In this document: in pieces, positions 19,863 to 27,990 of the stretch
Layout of the letters: each line of letters opens with the position of its first letter
Numbering within the stretch: position 1 is the stretch's first letter
Origin: Nitzschia sp. DOCU1
Lineage: Eukaryota > Bacillariophyta > Bacillariophyceae > Bacillariales > Bacillariaceae
Reading direction: 5' to 3'
Length of the DNA stretch: 64,000 nt
NCBI GenBank assembly: GCA_951394045.1
Contig: OX596000.1
Location: forward strand, 62,001-126,000
The notes under the pieces: generated by a model
Seen by the model: only the letters and a program-made list of their open reading frames with translations
What the model was told of the DNA's origin: nothing
The model's database searches: none
Position numbers and translations under genes: made by a program

Positions 19863-22800
19863 TGCAATTTTAATTATTTTACGAGTGGGAAGGCTAAGAA
19901 GGTCGCGAGGTTCGGGACCTTTGGTACTCAGAGTGTGTGGCAGTTGGAGGTGGAAGGGATGGAGCCGGAGAAATGGATGTGGGAGTGTCTGTGGGATGAG
20001 GGGTTCTTTCGTGCCGAGAGGTGGAGTGTTTGGGCGTCCGAACAGGTGCAAGCGCTATTTGTGGCATGCTGTTGGGAGGGTGCCCTAGAGGCCGGCCTCT
20101 AAGAGGCCGAGACCAGCGCCATCGGTCCATTGGACTCGCTTGCTGATCTTGTGGGGGGCAATGCGTGAGCCGCGTATGCTCAGGTGCGTTGCACGCACTA
20201 TCGCAATGCTGATGCGTGAATTCATCAAGCCTCGTACTACGGAGTATGGCTGTTGCCATTTCGCCGCAAGTTTGAGGGCAAGTTGCTTGATGAGGTTCTT
20301 CGCTTCTTGGCCCAGCAGTCCATCGGTGGAGGACACGAAAGGAGTGAACGACCGCCGCTGCTCAAGGCAGCCCTCAAGATATTTCTGTTTCTTGAGCCGT
20401 TCATGGCGGGCCAGGACTTTGGCTGGGTCCCGGGTTTGCTGGTTGGATTTTGCATCGGTGTCTGTGATTCTCACATCCACGATGCAGTCGCTACCAGTGC
20501 TCCAGAGTCCTCGGATGAGAAGATCACCCCGTTCTCCGTCATTGGAATCTGAGTGGCGCGAGGGTAGGCGTTTTGCAGTCTCGGTGTTAGGCGTTTGCGC
20601 AGAGTCCACTGGCGCCGCATTGGAGTCGGGATAAATTAATGGTTCGACTCGAACACAGCTAGGTCTCGTTGCTCGGCTTGCCCAATCCTGTAGTTCGCTT
20701 ACCACCTCATTATGTCGTTGAATAATGAGGCCGCCAACTTTACACTCTAGCCCGTGCCGAATGGAGTACTGGGAGCCACAGCCATCACACCGAGTTGGTA
20801 GGTCGGGCGGTGTGCGGGAGTAGCGTAGGTACAGCGCATCGCGGAACTCCTGGGCCGAGAGTTCCGTGCCATTTATTGTGGATGGCATCACGCTCAGCCA
20901 GGCTCCAGTGTCTTGTCCCCTTGCGATCGTCCGACGGGTCGGTTCGTCCAGGGTGGCAAGAATGGATTCCAGCTGTTGAGTGTGGAGTTCCACTAGTCGT
21001 TGTTTTTGCTCCTTGACGACTGTGGTCCGGGTGGACCGGTGGTCGCAGGAGCTAAACTGGACTAGTCCTTTCAGCGCTTGGATGAGATGTGAGCAGACGA
21101 GGGTGCTGGTCTCATACTGGAGCTGAGCAGAGGTGACGGGGTTCGGGAGTGCCATGCCAGCTTTTTTGACGGGTAGCTCTGAAAGTTGGCGACGGTAGTC
21201 GTCAATTCGAGCCTCCCCAAAGACAGCCGGCAGGAATTTGTTGGCAATTGATTTCTCAACGCCCGCGAAACGATCGCCAATTCCTTCCATGACACGTTGG
21301 ACAAACTGCCACTCCTGCTGGAGGGATTTCTGTAGACCGGCATAGGCGGTCTGGGGAAATCTGGTGGCCACGGATGATATGTCGTCCACCGCAGTTGCCC
21401 AAGCTCCAATCTTCTCGTCTAGCCATTCCTCTTGTTTTTCCGCCAGGCCGACATATCCACCCAGGTAGCGGCTGCCGGTACAGACCTTGAATTTCAAATC
21501 AGCAAAGAAGTTCTTTGCTGTTTCTACCACCGAAGGTTTGACGACCAAAACACTCTTGTCTGGTTCCGGGTAGTAGCCAAATGATGGTCCTACTGCCTGG
21601 AGTTCAGTGAAGAGGGAGCGAATGGCTGCGAAGCTGCCACCGGCGCCTGCATCGTCGGCGTACCATGGCTGCTTCACGGTTTGATGGTGCTTTTTGAGTT
21701 GGCGTATCAGGGGGAGTATGCCAACTCCATATGCAAACATGGAAAGTGGGTCGCCTTGAGTGACTCCTTCTTTTGAGAGGAGGATGGTGACCTTGCCCCC
21801 TTTTCCACGAATGGCGAGTAGCGTCCAATGTCGGTAGCAGTTGAAAACAAACCGGGCTCCCGACGGCCACTCATGCCTAATTGTCCAAAGCATGGAGATT
21901 CGACACATCTCATTGAACGCATTGCGTGCGTCGATGAGCAGGAATCCCCAATCTTCCTCGAGTTCTTCCTGTCGCCAAATTTCTCTGACGAAGTGGATCC
22001 CCCCTTCGATACCAGCTTCCAATCCGGCGCAAAGCTGGTCGATCCCGCAAGCTTCTTTTGCCTCGCTTGCTGCGACTGCGAGTACTGTTTTGGCAAATAG
22101 GCGGCGCCAGGTTTCTCCAATCCCCACGGGTCTGACACCTGGGCACTTGTCCAGTGCTACCAGTCGGCCGCTCATGAGGGCCCGATAGGCCGCCCATGGT
22201 GGGTAGTCGTTGGCCATCCATCCGGCAAAGTCGGCGCATGCTTGTCTGAGGCGCTGACTAGCTTGGCCATGGCGGAGGAGCATAGTCTTCAGGTAGATCG
22301 CGTCTAGCCCGCCTAGTCCCCCTCCGCCGCTCATTTTCCTGGCCACTGCTTCAACGGTGTGCGCTGTGATGTCCAGGTCAATGAACTGCGGGATGGTCTG
22401 ATATTCCTGCATGGCGGCAAAGCCCGGTTCCCTCGGGTCAGGGTGCTTCTCTGCCAGGACTTGTTCGACGCATTTCCCTGTCTTTTCGTCGACGTCGTCG
22501 GGGTAGAGGATGCCACCTTGCTCTCGGTCCGTCAAGTAACGGACCGCTCCACGAATATCGCCCCGGAGTACTTTCATGTGGAAGATTTTGGCGCGTTGCT
22601 CCGGGGTTGAAAGGCCTTGGACGTTGGACAGGTTGGCTTCCATCGTGCGGACGGTGTCCTCTACGAGCGCCTGGTGGTTGCCTCGCTTCCATTCGTCCAT
22701 TCTCTTTGAGAGACGTCGTTTGATGTCCTGGCCGCCTTTGACATCGCTTTGCCTTTGGAGAATGACCATGGCAAAGACTAGGAATCTCTCAGAGTTCCAC

Positions 22801-23880
22801 TTCCTGCTCAACACACCCTCTAATTCGTCGCTGATCATCGTAATGAACCGCTTGCCAACGGATCCATTAGGAAGATCGTAGACTTTTGAGGGGTAGGGTA
22901 GTAGCCGTCGCCAGTATCCCTGCCAGAGTGGGTCGTCCACGACGCCTCCATTCAGGTGTGTGCCATCGTTCTCATGGATGTGGTCGCCAAAAACCGTATC
23001 CAAGCGAGCATTGGCCGCGCTAATGGTAGCGCCCGGCAAGTCTCCGTTCTCGGGTTGTGGAGTTTGATGTGGCTGGCCGTCGGAATTAGTCGTTGTCGTG
23101 TTATTTGGGTCGCTGTACCCAAATTGTCCGTCAAGATTTCGTGCCGGGGCCTGTTCTCCCTCCGTTGTTTCCACGACTGGCTCCAAATTGGTTCCTGTTG
23201 TTTCCACGTTTGTTGGATCGAAGGAGGATCCTGTTGGGGGATATTCGCCAGATTGTTTTGTATTTTCCGACTCGGAGGGTGTTGTCGCGTCCGACTGTGG
23301 GGAGTCAGATGTGGGGGTGCAAAACAATTCTGTCGCCAGTTGGAGGCGATGCAAATTTCCGCAATTTTTTCCCAAACCTCGGCAATTGCTGCATTCACGG
23401 TTGGCGCGGCGGCATTCACACCATCTTGCAGCGCTACACTTTGAAGTCCTGTTGCAGTTGCAGCAACGCTTCGTGTGTTGTGGGGCTGAAATTTTTGAAT
23501 TTGCAGAACTTTTCGCTGGAGTGGCCTTTCGGTCCGCTCTCTTTTCCTCTGGTTTCTCCGGGGTGTCCTCTCGGTTCTTGGATTGTTGTTTTCGTTTCCC
23601 TTTGGGCGGGGTCGTTAGGGGAAAGGTCGAAAGGTCAAGCAAATCACTCGGAGGGCCATGGTCGATCGTCGTCATTTCGTCATTGGCTGGGGTCGCTGTA
23701 GTCGTGGGATTCCGCTCGGTCACGTTGGAGGCAGTAGGGGGCAACAGTCCTTGGGGAATCTTTTGGTATCCCCGGAAGTTGTTCGTCACCTTGAGCCTGT
23801 TCCACGCATTTGAGTGAGCGTAGCCCTGGTAGCTTTTGCTACGCGGGTCCAGCAGCCGGTTACTCATTATCGGCCGTATG
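19863..23880 (-). mobile_element. Intact non-LTR retrotransposon (LINE) with R2-type endonuclease
   Basis: This 4,018-bp element lies on the minus strand between two perfect 10-bp target-site duplications. The 5' leader is only 13 nt. One long ORF (20085-23867) is followed by a 3' UTR of about 220 nt that ends CGTAAAATAATT. A few extra bases precede the duplication, as is common after target-primed insertion. The 3' UTR is shared with the truncated copy ending at 43803. There is no long poly-A tail. The open frame and perfect flanking repeat indicate a recent insertion. It sits between paralogous HSF genes and does not break a recognised gene. Confidence 0.9.
20085..23867 (-). CDS. LINE protein: CXC cysteine cluster, reverse transcriptase, CCHC knuckle, restriction-like endonuclease
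   Basis: This is a single ORF of 1260 aa. Residues 130-180 hold a cysteine cluster (CCNCNRTSKC, WCECRRANREC, then CxxC and C) resembling the CXC domain of tesmin/MSL2, likely for DNA binding. Reverse transcriptase lies at about 520-800: GVRPVGIGETWRRL, LLIDARNAFNEM, VTQGDPLSMF and the catalytic YADDAG. The C-terminal part has a canonical CCHC knuckle (C-x2-C-x7-H-x4-C) starting CDGCG, then RHNEV. A restriction-like endonuclease core follows (GDLLIRGLW, IVDVRITD, then K-x-x-KY). This order is typical of R2/R4/NeSL-class LINEs rather than elements with an N-terminal APE nuclease. The nuclease was read from motif order, so the clade needs a phylogeny. Confidence 0.88.
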   Translation of the reverse strand: MSNRLLDPRSKSYQGYAHSNAWNRLKVTNNFRGYQKIPQGLLPPTASNVTERNPTTTATPANDEMTTIDHGPPSDLLDLSTFPLTTPPKGKRKQQSKNREDTPEKPEEKRADRKATPAKSSANSKISAPQHTKRCCNCNRTSKCSAARWCECRRANRECSNCRGLGKNCGNLHRLQLATELFCTPTSDSPQSDATTPSESENTKQSGEYPPTGSSFDPTNVETTGTNLEPVVETTEGEQAPARNLDGQFGYSDPNNTTTTNSDGQPHQTPQPENGDLPGATISAANARLDTVFGDHIHENDGTHLNGGVVDDPLWQGYWRRLLPYPSKVYDLPNGSVGKRFITMISDELEGVLSRKWNSERFLVFAMVILQRQSDVKGGQDIKRRLSKRMDEWKRGNHQALVEDTVRTMEANLSNVQGLSTPEQRAKIFHMKVLRGDIRGAVRYLTDREQGGILYPDDVDEKTGKCVEQVLAEKHPDPREPGFAAMQEYQTIPQFIDLDITAHTVEAVARKMSGGGGLGGLDAIYLKTMLLRHGQASQRLRQACADFAGWMANDYPPWAAYRALMSGRLVALDKCPGVRPVGIGETWRRLFAKTVLAVAASEAKEACGIDQLCAGLEAGIEGGIHFVREIWRQEELEEDWGFLLIDARNAFNEMCRISMLWTIRHEWPSGARFVFNCYRHWTLLAIRGKGGKVTILLSKEGVTQGDPLSMFAYGVGILPLIRQLKKHHQTVKQPWYADDAGAGGSFAAIRSLFTELQAVGPSFGYYPEPDKSVLVVKPSVVETAKNFFADLKFKVCTGSRYLGGYVGLAEKQEEWLDEKIGAWATAVDDISSVATRFPQTAYAGLQKSLQQEWQFVQRVMEGIGDRFAGVEKSIANKFLPAVFGEARIDDYRRQLSELPVKKAGMALPNPVTSAQLQYETSTLVCSHLIQALKGLVQFSSCDHRSTRTTVVKEQKQRLVELHTQQLESILATLDEPTRRTIARGQDTGAWLSVMPSTINGTELSAQEFRDALYLRYSRTPPDLPTRCDGCGSQYSIRHGLECKVGGLIIQRHNEVVSELQDWASRATRPSCVRVEPLIYPDSNAAPVDSAQTPNTETAKRLPSRHSDSNDGERGDLLIRGLWSTGSDCIVDVRITDTDAKSNQQTRDPAKVLARHERLKKQKYLEGCLEQRRSFTPFVSSTDGLLGQEAKNLIKQLALKLAAKWQQPYSVVRGLMNSRISIAIVRATHLSIRGSRIAPHKISKRVQWTDGAGLGLLEAGL

Positions 23881-23890
23881 TCGAATTAAT
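23881..23890. repeat. LINE target-site duplication, right copy
   Basis: TCGAATTAAT abuts the 5' end of the LINE and matches 19853-19862 exactly. Confidence 0.85.
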
Positions 23891-24463
23891 AGATCATGCG
23901 GTCATGATGTTAAATGAGCAACATGATTGACTACGACCAACATCCAAGAAACCGGCACTTCGTTTCTACAGTGCCGCTCATAAACGGAGCAACGAAGTCA
24001 ACAACACGAAGCAATTTTCATAAACATAGGTATTATTAATACACCAGAAGCTCATATCACTCGAGGAATAAATAATGGAAGGATGCGACAAGCTTGCGAG
24101 AAAATGGTTTGTCACACTCATCAACCTTTAACATTTATCTACCAGTCGTGCACATACGTGGTTGCTCCCCCCAATCTTGTTGTCTTTCGGCTCCTCGGTG
24201 TGAGAACCCTTGTTCGCTTTCGGACTGAAGGGCCATTCAAAAGTTCCTTGAACTCGGAGAAGGCTATGATCATATGGGTTCCGCTTCTTTGTCGATGCTA
24301 ATATGCACGTGTCACCTACCAATTGGTAAATCGACAAGCACCGATGATTCAAGGGAAGAAATCAAGGATCTGCGCGAAGTTCGAAAAACCATGGCGACCA
24401 AAATCTCATTAAGTGCGAAGTGAAACAAGGACTTCGTGCTCTTTGTATCATCACAAAATCACG
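23891..24463. other. Upstream region of HSF-B
   Basis: This is 573 bp with no gene and presumably holds the HSF-B promoter. The segment just before the ATG (TTCGAAAAACCA, GTGCGAAGTGAAA) loosely resembles the HSF-A leader at 18430-18508, in keeping with gene duplication. Confidence 0.35.
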
Positions 24464-25450
24464 ATGAGAGATGCACATCAGCAGTCTATTTTCCCTGAAC
24501 GACTTTTCGCACTGCTCGAAGAGTCCGTGGATAATGGATTTGGCAATGTGATTCGATGGCTTCATGATGGAAACCGTTTTCAGGTCTTCAGTCGCGAACT
24601 GATGCAGGAGATTGTGCTTCCACGATATTTTGGGACTACGATATGGAAGTCCTTTCAGCGGCAATTGAATCTTTATGGTTTTCGATCCGTGAAAGACCCA
24701 ATAACGAAAGAACGTAAGAGTGACAAATCGGTGTTTTACGGCATGGGAGGTGTTGTTTTGTGTGCTCATAATGCTCTGGTCTTATCGAATGCCGCGCTCT
24801 TTCTTTTTCCTCGTTTCCGCACTTTGCTTGCAGGTTGCTTCTATCATCCACACTTTAGGAGGGATCAGCGCCATCTATGCGGTGCAATCAAGCGGAAGAC
24901 AAGTGAGGCCGACGAAAGACCCATCAGCAACAACAAGAAGAACCCGCCATCCGTTATCGCCAAGAGGACAAAGAAAGAAGAAACTCGATTACTAGGACTG
25001 CAGAATCAGAAGCAGCAGAGTGCTGCCGTTGTTGTCGGTGGTGCTGAGGAAGATCTCGGGGATGATTCTTCTTCATATGCTAGCATTCGAGAAACAATTA
25101 ACACATTCGGCTGGGTGAGTTCAGGTCCACATCCTGGCGGGGCGGGAGTACTAACTTGTTCATTGCAAGAAAAAGCAGCACCACCAGCCAGCACCCCATC
25201 AAGAACATCATCCGACGACTCTACTACTACTAAGGACGAAGAAAGACGAGATCATTATCTTCCCTTTCTTTTAAGACTCAAAAGTGCTCCCGACGAGGGA
25301 GATGTGCTGGTTGAAGAAACAAGTCCTCACCCTCTGTGCAGGGATGAAACCGTCAGGTGGTGGACTGCCGGCGTGGTGGCGGAGGATCGTCAACAAGAGA
25401 TTACAAGGGACGATATTATCGAAGAAATCATAAAAACGTTTGCGAGGTAG
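24464..25450 (+). CDS. Heat-shock-factor-type DNA-binding protein, HSF-B
   Basis: Exons 24464-24713 and 24834-25450 give 288 aa. The 120-nt intron (GTAAGA donor, TTGCAG acceptor) has no stop and is a multiple of three, so a retained-intron form would add 40 residues inside the DNA-binding domain. The splice is supported by HSF-A, where the same junction is forced by frame. The domain runs FPERLFALLEE, NVIRWLHDGNRFQVF, YFGTTIWKSFQRQLNLYGF, ERCFYHPHFRRDQ. A basic linker (KRTKKEE) and a Ser/Thr-rich region follow. The C-terminal TRDDIIEEIIKTFAR matches HSF-A. It is a nuclear transcription factor by family. Confidence 0.85.
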   Translation: MRDAHQQSIFPERLFALLEESVDNGFGNVIRWLHDGNRFQVFSRELMQEIVLPRYFGTTIWKSFQRQLNLYGFRSVKDPITKERKSDKSVFYGMGGVVLCAHNALVLSNAALFLFPRFRTLLAGCFYHPHFRRDQRHLCGAIKRKTSEADERPISNNKKNPPSVIAKRTKKEETRLLGLQNQKQQSAAVVVGGAEEDLGDDSSSYASIRETINTFGWVSSGPHPGGAGVLTCSLQEKAAPPASTPSRTSSDDSTTTKDEERRDHYLPFLLRLKSAPDEGDVLVEETSPHPLCRDETVRWWTAGVVAEDRQQEITRDDIIEEIIKTFAR

Positions 25451-26143
25451 TTGGCTGGGATTGAGCATTTTCGCGAGCTCTGTTTTCCTCCCTGGCTGGT
25501 GGGCCTCTCTAGAGTACTAGTAGTTCTTGCTTGGTGGGGCGGGGGATACGACTAGTATTCCTCGTCTCGACGGCCGACAAGCAGCAGTTTTACTACTTGC
25601 TGGGCTGCTCGACAAGATTCTCGCCCTTTGTTGTTTGCATAATTGGCAAGAGGGAAATACATACTGTAATACTTTCTTTCCCTTTTGATATCATAGATTC
25701 TCGAAGGAATCATCGAGCACATGAAAACGTGGTGCTCATCATCATATGATGACCTCGCCGAATATCGTGACGCAGGGGCTTGGTGGGGCATTATTCCGGA
25801 CAGAAGGGAATAAGATGTGACCGATTGTCAGTCCCAATGTGCACTTCAATCCGCCGCTCTATCAATCTTTAAATATCCCTCGGAAAGGAAGACGTGGCTG
25901 TGACGTCGACGTCACCGCATCGTCTTGCATTGTAGGCACAAAATCGCCAAAGGTGAAAAAGCCAATCGATCCTCGTACGTCATTCGAATCAACTTTCCAT
26001 CCTCATCCTCTTCTTCCTTTCCCCCTCCATGACTCCATCCGCCTTGACAAGTTGGATCTGATGTCAACCTTTATTCCGACCCCATCATCAACTAACGTTG
26101 CAACCAAATTGTAGTAGCAACTGCCCCCCAGCCGACTATTTTC
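25451..26143. promoter_or_regulatory. Intergenic region with palindromic double CRE upstream of MATE gene
   Basis: This is 693 bp without a gene. A perfect 16-bp palindrome, GTGACGTCGACGTCAC, lies at 25900-25915, about 230 bp before the MATE ATG. It holds TGACGT and ACGTCA back to back, a good bZIP site and similar to diatom CO2/cAMP-responsive elements. Confidence 0.5.
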
Positions 26144-27874
26144 ATGATGAAAGAGCTTCCACTTGCCCCCACCAAGAGATGGCGCCAAGGTGGGCAAGTC
26201 AGTCGTTCTTGGCTCGTCGCTCTTTGTGTGGTAGTTCAATTCTTGACAACCGAGCAGTATTGCGTGACGGCATGGGCTCCATCGACCGTCGTTACTATTA
26301 AAAATCCCCTGGTGCGGAGCGGAGGAACTGGCCGCAGTCCCCTCTTGGTGGTATCGAGAGCCTCACTCGTCGACGGAAACAACGAGCTGGACAGGAGCAG
26401 TATCAAAGAAAACGAGTCTACGGATTCAGGCAGCAATAAAAGCCGAGATTCCACCAAGGGAACGAAACGAAAACGGTTCCGACAAGCCTTGCCTCAGATT
26501 TTCAACAAGAACGATAATGGGGAACTGGACAAGTTGGTGCTGAGGACTGCCATTCCATCCATGATCAATCTGGGCGTGGTGCCCATTGTTAATAGTGTCG
26601 ATACCTTTTGGGTAGGACGATTGGGAATGGCGTTGGCACTTTCGGGGCAGTCGGCTGCCAATCAAAGTTGCTTTACTTTGTTTTTCATAATTGCCTTTTT
26701 GCCCAACATTACCGCTCCGCTAGTGGCACGAGCCGTAGCGTCGGGCAATGAACAAGATGCTCAAGACCGCATATGTGAGTCATTGTATCTATGCAACGTT
26801 TTGGGAATACTCGGAACCGCATTACTAGTTCTCTTTCCTCGGCAAGTACTGTCGACACTTGTCATGGAACCAACGGCCCCAGCCATGGAATTTGCTGCGC
26901 CCTACCTACGATGGAGAGCTCTAGGAATGGTTCCGTCCCTCGTTTCGGCTACTGGCTCGGCGGCGTATCGAGGCATGTTGAATACCGTCACACCTCTCAA
27001 GGTTAGCCTCATGACCAATCTCATTAATTTGGTGTTGGACCCGCTCTTAATCTTTACGGCACGCACGGGATTTGTGGGAGCGGCTATTGCCACGGCATTT
27101 TCGGAAGGAGTGGGGGGTTTGACCTATTTGCGGTTACTCTTTCGACGCAAGTTGATCCGATGGAGCAAACTATTGAAACCGCCTCCCCTCGAAGCTATTT
27201 TGCCTTTGCTACAAGGAGGAGCGGCAATGTTGTTCCGACAATTGGCCATTAATATTGGCTTTTTGGTAGCCACACGACGAGCCCAAGTCATGGATCCGAC
27301 TGGAGTGGCGGGGGCCGCATATGGTATCACCATGCAAATCTACGCCGTGGGAATCATCATGTTGGTTGCCATGCAAAATTGCGCGGCCGCTTTGGTGCCC
27401 TCTAGTTTGGCCAAGGATGGAATTGACGCGGCGCGAAAAACTGCCGATCGACTCTTTACGTGGAGTTCGATTGCCGGATTCGGGCTAGGACTGACACAAT
27501 TCGCTCTACTTCCGATTCTAGTGCCAGTCTTTTCGACTCTACCAGAAGTTCAACAAGCTGTTCGAGTTCCTGCCTTGATTGCCTCAATGATCCATGTGGT
27601 TAATGGGCCTACTCTAGCCGGAGAAGGGGTCATGATTGGACTAGGGTGCTATAAGGACTTGGCCTTGATTACGTCTGTTTGGATTGGTGGCATGGTAGCA
27701 TGCCTCGCGAGTCCTTTGGGCAAGCGTTTGGATGGAATCATGTGGAGCATTTTGCTCTCCAGTTTGCTGCAACAAGGAGGTATCATTACACACTATTTGA
27801 AGATCGGGCCATTGGCTGTCATCAAACAGAAGTTGAATGGCGACGCGGCGTCACATGCCAGCAAGCAAGCCTAG
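26144..27874 (+). CDS. MATE (DinF-like) efflux transporter with plastid-type presequence
   Basis: This single exon encodes 576 aa. Residues 18-43 form a signal-peptide core ending at CVTAWAPST, an ASAF-like site with Trp at +1, followed by a long Ser/Lys-rich segment. Twelve membrane segments follow from about residue 130. MatE landmarks include AIPSMINLGVVPIVNSVDTFWVG and PLKVSLMTNLINLVLDPLL. The closest family type is plastid DinF/EDS5-like MATE, which exports small organic molecules using H+ or Na+ gradients; EDS5 in plants exports a salicylate precursor. Location in a plastid envelope is inferred from the presequence. The substrate is unknown. A CRE palindrome lies in the promoter. Confidence 0.85.
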   Translation: MMKELPLAPTKRWRQGGQVSRSWLVALCVVVQFLTTEQYCVTAWAPSTVVTIKNPLVRSGGTGRSPLLVVSRASLVDGNNELDRSSIKENESTDSGSNKSRDSTKGTKRKRFRQALPQIFNKNDNGELDKLVLRTAIPSMINLGVVPIVNSVDTFWVGRLGMALALSGQSAANQSCFTLFFIIAFLPNITAPLVARAVASGNEQDAQDRICESLYLCNVLGILGTALLVLFPRQVLSTLVMEPTAPAMEFAAPYLRWRALGMVPSLVSATGSAAYRGMLNTVTPLKVSLMTNLINLVLDPLLIFTARTGFVGAAIATAFSEGVGGLTYLRLLFRRKLIRWSKLLKPPPLEAILPLLQGGAAMLFRQLAINIGFLVATRRAQVMDPTGVAGAAYGITMQIYAVGIIMLVAMQNCAAALVPSSLAKDGIDAARKTADRLFTWSSIAGFGLGLTQFALLPILVPVFSTLPEVQQAVRVPALIASMIHVVNGPTLAGEGVMIGLGCYKDLALITSVWIGGMVACLASPLGKRLDGIMWSILLSSLLQQGGIITHYLKIGPLAVIKQKLNGDAASHASKQA

Positions 27875-27990
27875 TCGAGATTCGTTCACGAATCCGTTAC
27901 TCTATAAATAGACTAGTAGATTTGTCCCCTGGCTCAAATGTAGACACTTTACTAGTGGAATCTTACTTTGCAACCTGTGCAGTGTCTCCC

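Noticed and set aside
20140..23817. Plus-strand ORFs (up to 239 aa) across the LINE
   Set aside because: They are antisense to an intact reverse transcriptase ORF and have no recognisable motifs.
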